A DNA stretch of 64,000 nt, taken from positions 1-64,000 of the forward strand of contig NZ_JAQLEM010000001.1 of NCBI RefSeq assembly GCF_028209885.1, in the 5' to 3' direction. The stretch's first letter is position 1; each line of letters opens with the position of its first letter. The notes below the pieces were generated by a model. That model had not been told where the DNA came from. It ran no database searches and was given only the letters and a program-made list of their open reading frames with translations. Below, one piece after another: positions 17,401 through 25,830 of the stretch. The DNA is from Collinsella aerofaciens (GTDB lineage: Bacteria; Actinomycetota; Coriobacteriia; Coriobacteriales; Coriobacteriaceae). Both the position numbers and the translations under genes were made by a program.

Positions 17401-18222
17401 GCCAAGATCGCCCGCCCGCGCGTGGTAATCCCCGTGTTCCCCGGCAACAACTGCGAGTACGATAGCGCCCGCGCTTTCCGCGCCGCCGGCGCCGAGGCCG
17501 ACACCTTCGTGATCAACAACCTCACGCCCGAGGCCGTCGCCGAAAGCACCCACGAGCTTGCCCGCCGCATCCGTGCAAGCCAGATCGTCATGATCCCCGG
17601 CGGCTTCTCGGGCGGCGACGAGCCCGATGGCTCCGCCAAGTTCATCACGGCGTTCTTCCGCGCTCCCGAGGTCACCGAGGCAGTCCGCGACCTGCTCAAG
17701 GCCCGCGACGGCCTGATGCTGGGCATCTGCAACGGCTTCCAGGCCCTGATCAAGCTCGGTCTGGTGCCCTACGGCGACATCGTCGACGCCACGCCCGATG
17801 CGCCCACGCTGACGTTCAACACCATCGGTCGCCATCAGAGCCGTCTGGTGCGCACCCGTATCTCGTCCAACCTGTCCCCGTGGCTATCGCAGTGCAGCCT
17901 GGACGACCCCTACACCGTCGCCATCAGCCACGGCGAGGGCCGCTTTGTCGCCAACGACGAGGTGCTCGCCCAGCTCATCGCCAACGGCCAGGTCACCACG
18001 CAGTACGTGGGCGAGGACGGCAAGCCCAGCATAGATCTTTCCGTCAACCCCAACGGCTCCGCACTCGCCATCGAGGGCATCACGAGCCCCGACGGCCGCG
18101 TCCTGGGCAAGATGGGCCATGCCGAGCGTCGTGGCGACAACCTGTACCGCAACGTGCCCGAGCATGTCCCCGGCGATAAGTTCATGCCGATCTTTGAGAG
18201 CGGCGTGGCCTACTTCGCTTAA
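14476..18222 (+). CDS. purL: Phosphoribosylformylglycinamidine synthase, single chain
   Basis: 1248 aa. Catalyses step four of purine synthesis, converting FGAR to FGAM with ATP and glutamine. ATG 14476 is chosen because AGGAAGGCAGG precedes it; the frame upstream has no homology. It fuses the synthase (PurL) and glutaminase (PurQ) in one chain. Synthase motifs include YWSDHCRHTTF, KNETHNHPTEIEPFGGAAT and NDFGAGGVSVAVGEL. The glutaminase domain carries the nucleophile in MLGICNGFQ (about Cys1085) and the catalytic histidine in SHGEGRF (about His1152). No separate purQ or purS is nearby. It is followed by its own terminator. Confidence 0.96.
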   Translation: MVSRIYVEKKPGFDVEAQQLKGELTEILGIKGIEALRIINRYDVEGIDEELFRSCVPTVFSEPQVDVTYDELPASDGAVFAVEFLPGQFDQRADSASECVQLISQGERPAVRSAKVYMISGALDEAAIEAIKHYVVNPVEARIASLDLPETLYMETPEPQPVEVLDGFRELDEAGLAAFIADRGLAMDEADIAFCQQYFRDEDRDPTITEIRVIDTYWSDHCRHTTFGTVLDDVTIDDAVVQQAFDRYMEMRHELGRDAKPVCLMDMGTIGAKYLKKTGVMTDVDESEEINACTVKVKVDVDGEDQDWLFLFKNETHNHPTEIEPFGGAATCVGGAIRDPLSGRSYVYQAMRVTGAGDPTVPVSETLEGKLPQRKLVTTAAAGYSSYGNQIGLATGQVNELYHPGYVAKRMEVGAVVGATPANHVRRECPAPTDKIILLGGRTGRDGIGGATGSSKTQNTESIETSGAEVQKGNAPVERKLQRLFRRGDACRLIKRCNDFGAGGVSVAVGELADGLYVDLDTVTKKYDGLDGTELAISESQERMACAVADGDVEEFMGYAAEENLEATVIAEVTAEPRMRMAWNGVAIVDLSREFLNSNGAPKHQVAHVCARSVWQPSWAGTTLAERMTSLVTDLNVASNKGLSERFDSTIGAATVLMPFGGKTQLTPSSAMVAKFPVDGETTTASAMAWGFNPYLIEADQFAGAYLSVVESIAKLVAAGFEHKRAYLSFQEYFERLRTEAERWGKPTAAVLGALMAQVDLGAGAIGGKDSMSGSFEDETGELNVPPTLISFAVAVGKAARAVSPEFKGLTHRVVRIAPATYGEDYRPDAQQLLAAFDAVEALTATGDALAVSTPGYGCGAESLFKMCVGNQIGIELAEDVDVESLFTPLYGSFIVELAEDAELPEVADGVVVEPLGTTVEGYVIDTGSEVIELSELQEAWESGIEGVFAYRSAGETAKVETIDFRAKDIHVYSGAKIARPRVVIPVFPGNNCEYDSARAFRAAGAEADTFVINNLTPEAVAESTHELARRIRASQIVMIPGGFSGGDEPDGSAKFITAFFRAPEVTEAVRDLLKARDGLMLGICNGFQALIKLGLVPYGDIVDATPDAPTLTFNTIGRHQSRLVRTRISSNLSPWLSQCSLDDPYTVAISHGEGRFVANDEVLAQLIANGQVTTQYVGEDGKPSIDLSVNPNGSALAIEGITSPDGRVLGKMGHAERRGDNLYRNVPEHVPGDKFMPIFESGVAYFA

Positions 18223-18258
18223 TGCGTCCCATCGGGTACAATCCCCTCGGGTAACAAC

Positions 18259-18295
18259 ACCCGCCACCGGCACACCCGGTGGCGGGTTCTTTTTT
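18259..18295 (+). terminator. Intrinsic terminator of purL
   Basis: ACCCGCCACCGG (18259-18270) pairs with CCGGTGGCGGGT (18276-18287) and is followed by TCTTTTTT. Confidence 0.92.
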
Positions 18296-18320
18296 GCTTC
18301 GCGCATACAGGAAGGACATC

Positions 18321-19256
18321 ATGGAAAGCCGCAAGCCGTATCTCGCCACCCTACCCGGACTCATCCTGGGCTGCCTCGTCTGCTGTGCGCTCTGGGGGTC
18401 GGCTTTCCCCTGCATCAAGATCGGTTACGGGCTCTTTGGCATCCCCGCGCACGATAGCGCCTCACAGCTGCTCTTTGCGGGCTTGCGCTTCACGCTTGCC
18501 GGCGCCCTGGTTATCGTTGGGATGAGTGCGGCCCAACGCCGTCCCCTCATTCCGCAGGCTCGTGACATCAAGCCCATCTTTGTCTTGTCACTCTTCCAGA
18601 CTATCGGGCAGTACTTCTTTTTCTACCTAGGACTCTCGCGCGCCAGCGCCATGTCGAGTTCCATCATCGAGGCCAGCGCCAACTTCCTCGCAATTCTCTT
18701 TGCCGCCTTGGCATTTCACACCGAGAGGCTCAATACGCCCAAGGTGCTTGGCTGTGTGCTGGGCTTTGCAGGCGTCGCGCTCGTCAACCTTTCGGGCGCG
18801 GATGGCACCTTTGGCTTTACGCTCGACGGCGAGGGATTTATCTTGGCTTCCACTGTTGCGGGCGCCCTGTCGACCTGCCTCATTGGCATCTTCTCGCGCG
18901 AGCATGACGGCGTCTTGCTCGCCGGCTGGCAGTTTTTAGTCGGTGGCGTGGTCCTTACCGCAATCGGGTTTTTGATGGGCGGCACGTTTTTCCCCACCGA
19001 AATCGCCCCCGCCATCGCGCTCATCATTTATATGGCGCTCATTTCCGCCGTCGCGTACTCGCTGTGGTCCCGCCTGCTCGCCGTCAACCCCGTCAGCCGC
19101 GTTTCGGTCTTTGGCTTTATGAACCCGGTCTTTGGCGTGCTGTTGAGCGCACTGCTGCTCGGCGAGGGCGCTGGCACGAGCCCCGTTACCGTACTTGTTG
19201 CCCTGCTGTTGGTCTGCGGCGGCATCATCATCGTCAACAAACCCAAAAAAGCCTAG
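18321..19256 (+). CDS. EamA/DMT family transporter
   Basis: 311 aa from ATG 18321, with AGGAAGG about 6 nt upstream. Two five-helix EamA repeats are visible, about ten membrane segments in all: the first includes CCALWGSAFPCIKIGYGLFG, the second ends with FMNPVFGVLLSALLLGE and LVCGGIIIVNKPKK. Such proteins are drug/metabolite exporters, often of amino acids or related compounds. The gene stands alone between two terminators and context does not indicate a substrate. Confidence 0.85.
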   Translation: MESRKPYLATLPGLILGCLVCCALWGSAFPCIKIGYGLFGIPAHDSASQLLFAGLRFTLAGALVIVGMSAAQRRPLIPQARDIKPIFVLSLFQTIGQYFFFYLGLSRASAMSSSIIEASANFLAILFAALAFHTERLNTPKVLGCVLGFAGVALVNLSGADGTFGFTLDGEGFILASTVAGALSTCLIGIFSREHDGVLLAGWQFLVGGVVLTAIGFLMGGTFFPTEIAPAIALIIYMALISAVAYSLWSRLLAVNPVSRVSVFGFMNPVFGVLLSALLLGEGAGTSPVTVLVALLLVCGGIIIVNKPKKA

Positions 19257-19322
19257 CGAACCGCCCTTATTTAGTAGAGGAGATTCGCATGCTTTAGCTT
19301 AATGGAGTACATCGGTGAGCTG

Positions 19323-19358
19323 AGGGCCGCAACGCACGCCAGCGTTCGCCCTTTTTTT
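19323..19358 (+). terminator. Terminator of the EamA transporter gene
   Basis: AGGGC and AACGC pair with GCGTT and GCCCT across a short bulge and are followed by TTTTTTT. It lies directly against the stop of the convergent diguanylate cyclase gene. Confidence 0.75.
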
Positions 19359-20501
19359 CTAGCGTATCTGGACGCCGGCTTTCTTCTTCTCGCGCTTTAC
19401 GCGGTAGAGCTCCGCGTCGGCAGCGCGAAGTAAGTCTTGCCAGGTATCGACACCGTCACCAACCCGTGCGTAGCCGATGGACATCCGCAACAGATACGGG
19501 ACCTCGGCGCGCGCGAGCTCGTCGCTGATTGCCGCGCACAGACACATGATGTCCTGCTCCGCCGTCGCCTTTTGAAGCACCACAAACTCATCGCCGCCAT
19601 AACGTGCGATAAAGCCACCAGACGCCGAGCAGACCTCTTTGAGCGTAGCAGATATGACCTGGAGGGCATGATCGCCCTCAACATGTCCATACCGGTCGTT
19701 AATCTGCTTAAAGCCGTCAGCGTCCATCATAAGCAGATATACATCTTCGGCCTGATCCACATTTGAAAAGAGCGACAGCATATAGGTCTCAAAACGGTTG
19801 CGATTGTTGAGGCCAGTCAACGGGTCGGTCGAGATCAGCTGCTCCTGGTAGATGATGTAGAGCAGCAGGATGCTCAGCGTTATACCGACACAAAGGCCCG
19901 GTACCGAAAACAAAACCTGGAAGGTACCGCCCACCAGAGCGGGAACCGCAAAAAAGGCGAGGGTGCGATAAATGGCCTTCTTTTGCAGACTTTCGACTTT
20001 TCGAGTCTGAATAAAGGCATGCAAAGACGTATATATGATGTAGCAGTAGCTAACGATAGGCTGAATCATATAAAGCGCTCCGCGACGATATACGCCCTGT
20101 GCATCGATATAGAACATAGTGTGCGTCCAGTAGCTGGTAAATGCCAGCACGACCACCAATACGGTTGGCAACGTCACGAGCGCCACCCTATAGCGCGCGG
20201 TCAAAAGGCGTGAGCCCTGCACTGTCTCGGAATAGAAAAACCAAATGAGGCACGCGATGGCGAACAGCGAAAACGAGACCGCGTTGGAAATCCAGTTGGC
20301 CGTGATGCCTACAGGAGTGCTCACGCCGTCCGAGAGCGTCCAGATCATATCGAAGAAAATGTAGGCTGCAGACGTGTAGCCCAGCATGCTAAACAGAAGC
20401 TGCTGGGTGCTCGAGAACAAGGAGCGGCGGCTTCGTGCGGCAAGCCCGATAAGAACAATCATGCATAGCAGGAATATCTCAATCTTGAGTGCCTTAACCA
20501 C
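19359..20501 (-). CDS. Membrane diguanylate cyclase (GGDEF)
   Basis: 380 aa. The N-terminal 210 residues have about seven membrane segments and form a sensor of unknown ligand. The C-terminal GGDEF domain starts at STDPLTGLNNRNRF and has an intact active site ARYGGDEFV, so it should make cyclic di-GMP from two GTP. The positions of the RxxD inhibitory site (9 and 6 residues before GGDEF) hold Ala and Gly, so product feedback at the I-site is absent. GTG 20501 follows GAAGGG; a TTG at 20519 would lengthen it by six residues. No EAL or PilZ gene is nearby. Confidence 0.88.
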   Translation of the reverse strand: MVKALKIEIFLLCMIVLIGLAARSRRSLFSSTQQLLFSMLGYTSAAYIFFDMIWTLSDGVSTPVGITANWISNAVSFSLFAIACLIWFFYSETVQGSRLLTARYRVALVTLPTVLVVVLAFTSYWTHTMFYIDAQGVYRRGALYMIQPIVSYCYIIYTSLHAFIQTRKVESLQKKAIYRTLAFFAVPALVGGTFQVLFSVPGLCVGITLSILLLYIIYQEQLISTDPLTGLNNRNRFETYMLSLFSNVDQAEDVYLLMMDADGFKQINDRYGHVEGDHALQVISATLKEVCSASGGFIARYGGDEFVVLQKATAEQDIMCLCAAISDELARAEVPYLLRMSIGYARVGDGVDTWQDLLRAADAELYRVKREKKKAGVQIR

Positions 20502-20599
20502 TAGACGCCATCCCTTCAATATTCAAGTGGTCAGAATCGCCCGATTCTGGTCTGGGCAACAAACACCCCCTACCCGCAGGGGTAAGGGGAATCATAGCA

Positions 20600-20643
20600 G
20601 AGCGCCCGAACGTCACTGCAAAACAGTCATCGTTCGGGCGCTC
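20600..20643 (-). terminator. Terminator of the KdgT-type permease gene
   Basis: A 13-bp stem GAGCGCCCGAACG/CGTTCGGGCGCTC with an inner ACTG/CAGT pair. It lies about 45 bp past the permease stop. The T-tract is poor. Confidence 0.65.
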
Positions 20644-20688
20644 AAACGGCGCGAATTGCACTCCGGCATCATTGATTGGTAGCGATTG

Positions 20689-21711
20689 CTATTCGCCATC
20701 GATGTCGGTCGCGACGGCCTCCTCGATGGCCTCGACACCGGCAGGCGACAGGTCCTCCTTGCCCTGGCAGAACTTCTTGTCGACCCAGCCGGTCAGAATC
20801 GGAGCCATGATTGCCGTGATGATAACGGCAGTGGCGATCTGGGCGTACGCGGTGGGCGCAAGCTCGGCGTAGCGCGGCGCGACCTCGGCGAGAGCAACCG
20901 GCGTGGTCATAGCCGTGCCGGCGATGGTGGAACAAGCCACGGCAGCCTTGCCGTTACCACCGCACAGGCGCTCGAACGCAAAGGTGATGGGACCGACGAC
21001 AAACAGCGTGACAAGGCCCAGCAAGATGCCGGAAATACCGCCGGTGATAAAGCTCGACAGGCTCATGGACGCGCCAAGCTGAAATCCGATGACGGCAATC
21101 GCAGGGTTGGAACCGGGAACCAGCAGGTTCTTGATAAACGGGAACAGGTTGCCCAGAACCATGCCGATAACGAGCGGCAAAATGGAGCCGATGATAGTAC
21201 CGACAGGGATGTTGGCAAGACCCGAAACACCAAGGATGATCATCGTGACGGCGGGGCCGGCCGTAAAGAACAGGATACCGACGGCGCCCTGCTCGGACTC
21301 ATCGCCGAACTCGCCCATGATGCCCGTATAGAGCGCCATGTTGCAAAACGTAATGCCGCCGATGATAGACACGGAGCTCAGACCCAGGAAGTTGTCGTTA
21401 AAGAAATATGCCACGCCTAGGCCGAGAGCCGCTGCGACGACCAGCTTGGGAATCAGCACGACGATACCGGTCTTGATGGCGCCCGGCGTGGACTTAAAGC
21501 TGATGCCGGCGCCCACGAACAGCAGGATCGCGGCGACGATGGTATTGGAGCCACCGCGGCAGGCAGCCGTAAAGAAGCCGCCGATCTCAAAAACCTGCGG
21601 GCAGAAGGTGTTGAGCAAAAGACCGACGATCATCGGATAGATCATGATGTCGCCCGGGATGCGCGGAACCTTGAATTTCTTTTGCTCGTTGGCAGTCGCT
21701 TCCTGTGCCAT
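20689..21711 (-). CDS. 2-keto-3-deoxygluconate permease family protein (KdgT-like)
   Basis: 340 aa from ATG 21711, with GGGGG upstream; an upstream in-frame ATG (21741) lacks a site. About ten membrane segments. PRIPGDIMIYPMIVGLLLNT at the N-terminus and GITFCNMALYTGIMGEFGD are typical of the KdgT family, which imports 2-keto-3-deoxygluconate with protons during pectin or uronate breakdown. No kdgK, kdgA or uronate genes lie nearby, so the true substrate may be another small carboxylate. Confidence 0.85.
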   Translation of the reverse strand: MAQEATANEQKKFKVPRIPGDIMIYPMIVGLLLNTFCPQVFEIGGFFTAACRGGSNTIVAAILLFVGAGISFKSTPGAIKTGIVVLIPKLVVAAALGLGVAYFFNDNFLGLSSVSIIGGITFCNMALYTGIMGEFGDESEQGAVGILFFTAGPAVTMIILGVSGLANIPVGTIIGSILPLVIGMVLGNLFPFIKNLLVPGSNPAIAVIGFQLGASMSLSSFITGGISGILLGLVTLFVVGPITFAFERLCGGNGKAAVACSTIAGTAMTTPVALAEVAPRYAELAPTAYAQIATAVIITAIMAPILTGWVDKKFCQGKEDLSPAGVEAIEEAVATDIDGE

Positions 21712-21861
21712 GAAACCCCCATTTCCGCTGACGCGGAACAAAAGCCCACGTCATGCTTTGCTACAGTAAAGTTTGACCATGGTACCAGAAGAAATAGACC
21801 AGCTCGGTGAAAAATTCGACAAGTTGGGATGGAACGAGATTCGGCGCCCGCGACGCCACCC

Positions 21862-22185
21862 CTATATAAGGCTCAAGACGATATAGAGTACGATGCCCGA
21901 GACGCAGCACCACAGCATCGATTTTGTCTTGACCGCCACGACCACGACGCCGGCGGCCGCAATCCAGGGAACCAAGGCAGGCCAGAGTCCCGCGTCGAAC
22001 GCGCCGGGGCTCACCAAGTCGTTGGCGACCAGCGCGGCAAAGGCAGCGGGCGGGATATAGCCCAGGGCCTCGGTAATACGGGGCGACAGGGTCCGCCCGC
22101 GCAAGGCGAACGCCGGCGCGATGCGAAAGAACGCGATAGCAGCCCACGACGACAGCCACAGAACCAAGAACTCGTTAACGGGCAT
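21862..22185 (-). CDS. azlD: AzlD family branched-chain amino acid exporter subunit
   Basis: 107 aa, the normal AzlD length, with four hydrophobic segments; it starts MPVNEFLVLWLSSWAAIAFF and contains RIAPAFALRGR, a family feature. AzlD pairs with AzlC to export branched-chain amino acids and their analogues. ATG 22185 has AGAGGTG upstream and overlaps the azlC stop by 11 nt, so the two are translated together. The longer open frame to 22419 is an overlap artefact. Confidence 0.9.
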   Translation of the reverse strand: MPVNEFLVLWLSSWAAIAFFRIAPAFALRGRTLSPRITEALGYIPPAAFAALVANDLVSPGAFDAGLWPALVPWIAAAGVVVVAVKTKSMLWCCVSGIVLYIVLSLI

Positions 22186-22867
22186 CGCGGGCACCTCTTC
22201 CGTCAAATACAGCATCGCACGCCAACGCAATGGCAATGCCGGCCACGACGCTTGCCGGCACGGCAATATTCGTGAGGCCCAAGAACTTGCATATGGCGAC
22301 AGACACCGCAGCCATAACAGCAGCCACGACATTGCCGCGCGACAGCCGCTGCGAAAAGAGCAGGCAGATAAAGAGTGAGGTGCAGACAAAGGCTGCAATG
22401 GCGGTGGGAACATCGACAACGGCGCCGACGATGGCGCCCGTCGTACACGAAACGCCCCATGTTGCGATAAGGATCACGTTGAGCACGAAGGACTCACGCG
22501 GGCCCCAATCCTCCCCTTCAACCAACTTGGCAAGCGAGATGCCGTATGCCTCCTCGGTAAGTGTCGCGGCAACAGCCAGCGTCTGACACTTCGAGGCACC
22601 CGTCAGATGCGGCGCGATCGATGCCGAGTAAAGCGCAAAACGCGAGGAGACGGCGGCGACGCTCGCGACGATCGATGCTGCAGGCACACCCGCCAGCCAC
22701 AGGTTGCAGATCATAAACTGCCCGCTGCCCGTCACAAACGTGCTGCTCAGAGCAAAGACCATCCAGGGCTCCATTCCCGTCTGCCCCATGATCATTCCGC
22801 ACGGCGCGCCTATTGCAACATAGGTAAGCATCACCGGCCAGACGGTTCTAACGATTTTGAGCACCAT
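22175..22867 (-). CDS. azlC: AzlC family branched-chain amino acid exporter subunit
   Basis: 230 aa from ATG 22867, preceded by AGGGTGAG. The larger subunit of the two-protein AzlCD permease, first known from 4-azaleucine resistance. Hallmarks are IGAPCGMIMGQTGM, FVTGSGQFMICNLWLAGV and TLTEEAYGISL, in a protein with seven or eight membrane segments. It probably relieves excess Leu/Ile/Val imported by the nearby LivKHMGF system. Regulators such as Lrp or CodY are not encoded here. Confidence 0.9.
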   Translation of the reverse strand: MVLKIVRTVWPVMLTYVAIGAPCGMIMGQTGMEPWMVFALSSTFVTGSGQFMICNLWLAGVPAASIVASVAAVSSRFALYSASIAPHLTGASKCQTLAVAATLTEEAYGISLAKLVEGEDWGPRESFVLNVILIATWGVSCTTGAIVGAVVDVPTAIAAFVCTSLFICLLFSQRLSRGNVVAAVMAAVSVAICKFLGLTNIAVPASVVAGIAIALACDAVFDGRGARDAR

Positions 22868-22993
22868 ACGCTTCTCACCCTGACAAGGTCTCCGAGCCGC
22901 ATGTAGCGATACGGCAGAATCATCATCCGACAGCAACCGAGTTCACCTACAATTGCCACCGGATCGAAAGACACAACTTTTTAGGAAGTCATT

Positions 22994-23806
22994 ATGACAG
23001 CTATCGATCGAGACCGGGCGCGCGCGGCCTTCAAAAGCTACACCGATGCCTACGACGCCACCAACCCACGCATCGCGCTCAAAATCGAGCATACGTACCA
23101 CGTGGCCGAGGCATGCGATGCCGTAGCGCGCGAGCAGGGCTGGTCGTCAGAAGATATTGACCTGGCATGGCTTTGCGGCCTGCTACACGATATGGGCCGC
23201 TTTGAGCAGCTGCGACGCTGGGACACCTTTAAGGACGCCGAGAGCATGAGCCATGCGGCGCTGGGCATCGAGGTCCTCTTTGGCGAGAATCCCGCCGATG
23301 CACCCGCCACGACAAACATCCGTGACTTTATCGAAACCGGTGCGCATGACGAGCTCATCCGAGCGAGCATCGCCTATCACAGCGACTTTCGCCTGCCGGC
23401 ACAACTCGACGAGCGTACACGGTGCTTCTGCGATATCGTGCGCGATGGTGACAAGATCGACATTATGCGCACCATCGCCGACAGCACCGTCGACACCATC
23501 CTCAAAGTGGATGAGGACGCGTTTCTAGCAAGTCGCTTTTCGGTACCGACGCTTGCCGCCTTTGACGAGCATCGGTGCGTCGCGCGCGACGAGCGCAACG
23601 AGCCGGCGGACTACCTGGTGGGGCTCATCTGCTTTATGTTTGAGCTCGTCTATCCAGCAAGCCGCGCGCTGGCGCGCGAACAGGGCGATATCTACCGCCT
23701 GCTCGACGCACCCTTTGGCATTATGCGCCCCTTTACCAATCCCACCACGCAAGCGACCTGGGAGTGCCTAAAGGACGAGATGCGCGACTGGCTGGCGCGC
23801 GCCTAG
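22994..23806 (+). CDS. HD domain phosphohydrolase
   Basis: 270 aa. The metal-binding HD motif is complete: an upstream His in IEHTYHV (33 or 36), HD in GLLHDMGRF (65-66) and a later Asp in VRDGDKID (about 151-153). HAALGIEVL and IAYHSDF add the secondary histidines seen in HD proteins acting on nucleotides or nucleic acids. ATG 22994 has AGGAAG upstream. The stop overlaps that of the convergent gene by 4 nt. The substrate is unknown; (p)ppGpp synthetase motifs are absent. Confidence 0.82.
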   Translation: MTAIDRDRARAAFKSYTDAYDATNPRIALKIEHTYHVAEACDAVAREQGWSSEDIDLAWLCGLLHDMGRFEQLRRWDTFKDAESMSHAALGIEVLFGENPADAPATTNIRDFIETGAHDELIRASIAYHSDFRLPAQLDERTRCFCDIVRDGDKIDIMRTIADSTVDTILKVDEDAFLASRFSVPTLAAFDEHRCVARDERNEPADYLVGLICFMFELVYPASRALAREQGDIYRLLDAPFGIMRPFTNPTTQATWECLKDEMRDWLARA

Positions 23807-25008
23807 CGCTCAAGCTGGGCCAGCAGCTCCTCGACGACCTCGGCGGCGTCCCCAACAACCTTGTACTGGGCAGCACCAAAAATGGGGGCATCCGGGTCCT
23901 CGTTGATGGCGATAATGCACTCTGCCCCACCGATGCCGGCAAGATGCTGGATGGCGCCCGAAACACCGATACTCACGAGAAGCTTGGGCGAAACCGATAC
24001 GCCGGTCTGGCCAATCTGATGGCGATACTCCAACCAGCCGGCCTCCACGACAGGTCGCGTGCAACCAAGCTCGGCTCCCAGAGCCTCGGCGAGCCTTCGC
24101 ATCAGGGGCAGATTCTTCTTGGAGCCAATGCCGCGGCCCACCACGACCAAGCGCTCGGCATCGGCGATCGAGGCCTGCTGCCCCCACTCCTCGGCGGGAA
24201 TCGAGATCTCGACACGAGCCTTAGCATCATCCGCAAGCGATATCTGGGTAATCGTGCCGGAGCGGCCGTAGTCAAAGTCGGGCGCCTTAAAGATGCCGGG
24301 ACGAACTGTTGCCATCTGGGGACGATGATTGGGGCAGACGATGGTGGCCATCAGGTTGCCGCCAAACGCCGGACGCGTCTGTTGCAGCAGTCCCGTCTCC
24401 GTATCCATCGAAAGTACGGTGCAGTCAGCCGTAAGGCCCGTCTGCAAGCGCACAGCAACGCCGGGTGCCAGTTCGCGGCCAAAAGCGGTCGCACCGTATA
24501 GGATGGCCTCGGGTTTGCGTTCGGCTACCAAATCGCAGATCAAGCGGGCGTAGACCTCCGCATCGTTTTGGCGCAGGCGCTCGTCGCGACAGGCCAGGAC
24601 TTCGTCGGCGCCCGCGCAAACCAGATGCTCCAGGTCGCCGAGAGAACCCTCGGGACCCATACCGATCAGTGCCACCAGACGGCAGTCGCGAGCATCGGCA
24701 AGCTCGCGGCCCTTGCCCATAAGCTCATAGGCAACGGGAGTCACCGTATTGTGCTCGTCGGTCTGCGCGAATACCCAAATGTCTCGATATGCATCAAGGT
24801 CCACCGCACCAGCGGCCTCGTCACGCTCGATCGAGATAGCGTTGACAGGGCAGGCGTCGACGCACCCACCGCATAGGATGCAGCCGTCGGTTACGCGGGC
24901 GCATCGGCTGGGTCGCTCGCCTTCCACTACGATGCCGCCCGAGGCACAGGCGCGAACGCAGCGACCGCAGCCGATACAGGCTTCGCTATCGATAATCAGT
25001 CCGCTCAT
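23803..25008 (-). CDS. Electron transfer flavoprotein alpha subunit with N-terminal 2x[4Fe-4S] domain (LctC-like)
   Basis: 401 aa. Residues 1-60 hold a ferredoxin domain with two clusters: CIGCGRCVRAC and CILCGGCVDACP. The rest is EtfA: the N-terminal Rossmann-like part, then the FAD-binding region GRGIGSKKN, GQTGVSVSPKL, SGAIQHLAGI and a C-terminal INEDPDAPIF. EtfA with an added ferredoxin domain is characteristic of LctC/CarE-type complexes such as the Acetobacterium woodii lactate dehydrogenase. It follows etfB by one base in a three-gene operon with an FAD-linked dehydrogenase. Expected cytoplasmic role: passing lactate electrons to NAD with ferredoxin oxidation. Confidence 0.88.
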   Translation of the reverse strand: MSGLIIDSEACIGCGRCVRACASGGIVVEGERPSRCARVTDGCILCGGCVDACPVNAISIERDEAAGAVDLDAYRDIWVFAQTDEHNTVTPVAYELMGKGRELADARDCRLVALIGMGPEGSLGDLEHLVCAGADEVLACRDERLRQNDAEVYARLICDLVAERKPEAILYGATAFGRELAPGVAVRLQTGLTADCTVLSMDTETGLLQQTRPAFGGNLMATIVCPNHRPQMATVRPGIFKAPDFDYGRSGTITQISLADDAKARVEISIPAEEWGQQASIADAERLVVVGRGIGSKKNLPLMRRLAEALGAELGCTRPVVEAGWLEYRHQIGQTGVSVSPKLLVSIGVSGAIQHLAGIGGAECIIAINEDPDAPIFGAAQYKVVGDAAEVVEELLAQLER

Positions 25009-25830
25009 CTATGCCATCCCCTCGATAATCTTGGCAAGCTTTGCCGCCTGCTCGGACGCCGTCCCCTCAACGGCCTCGCACGTTTGGTCACGGTCGGGCA
25101 CAAACGAGCGCACGACCTGTGTCGGCGACCCGGCAAGACCGCAACGCGCGGGGTCGGCGTTCACGTCGGCGGCACTGACCACGCGCACGTCCGCCTCCTC
25201 CGCCGCGCGAATACCGGCAATACTCGGCATACGCAACTGGCCAATCTCCTTGGTAGTCGTCATCGCGCACGGCATCTCAAGATAGACCGTCTCCTCGCCG
25301 GCATCGCAACCGTGAACGAGCGAAAGCGCACCGCACGTCGTAAAATCTGCGCTCTGCACGCAGCTCACATCGGTCACGCAGGGAATCTCAAAGGCGCCGG
25401 CAAGCTCGGGGCCAATCTGGGCCGTATCGCCATCCACCGCCATCTTGCCGCAGATGAGCAGGTCGAAGTCCTCGTCGAGCGCTTCGATGCCGCACTTGAG
25501 GGCATAGGTGGTTGCCAGGGTATCGGCGCCCGCAAAGGCTCGGTCGGTCAGCAGCAGCGCGTCGTCGGCGCCTCGAGCGATGCAGTCGCGCAGCAGCGAT
25601 TCGGTCGCGGGGATGCCCATCGACACCACCGTCACGCGCACGTCCATGCCAAAGCCGATAAAGTCGTCCTTCAGCGCCAGCGCGCATTCCAAAGCGCTCG
25701 CATCAAAGGGATTAATGACCGCCTGCTTGCCATCGCGCACGATGGTATTGGTCTTGGGGTCCATCTTGACCTCGGTGCTGCCCGGCACGGCCTTGACGCA
25801 CACCACCATATGGAAATCGCTCATCTTCAC
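25009..25830 (-). CDS. Electron transfer flavoprotein beta subunit (LctB-like)
   Basis: 273 aa. EtfB signatures are VVCVKAVPGSTEVKMDP at the start, DASALECALALK and AVDGDTAQIGPELA, the last of the kind seen in NAD-linked bifurcating EtfB. It pairs with the downstream EtfA. The GTG at 25830 overlaps the dehydrogenase stop by 4 nt; an ATG two codons later (25824) is an alternative with better spacing from AAAGGGGG. Gene order (dehydrogenase, EtfB, EtfA) differs from lctBCD of A. woodii but holds the same three parts. Confidence 0.88.
   Translation of the reverse strand: MKMSDFHMVVCVKAVPGSTEVKMDPKTNTIVRDGKQAVINPFDASALECALALKDDFIGFGMDVRVTVVSMGIPATESLLRDCIARGADDALLLTDRAFAGADTLATTYALKCGIEALDEDFDLLICGKMAVDGDTAQIGPELAGAFEIPCVTDVSCVQSADFTTCGALSLVHGCDAGEETVYLEMPCAMTTTKEIGQLRMPSIAGIRAAEEADVRVVSAADVNADPARCGLAGSPTQVVRSFVPDRDQTCEAVEGTASEQAAKLAKIIEGMA

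Noticed and set aside
14458..17835. Very long open frame (1125 codons) antisense to purL
   Set aside because: It is a by-product of GC-rich codon bias on the opposite strand: low-complexity Gly/Ala/Leu/Val/Asp composition, no ribosome site and no domain, while the sense strand is clearly PurL.
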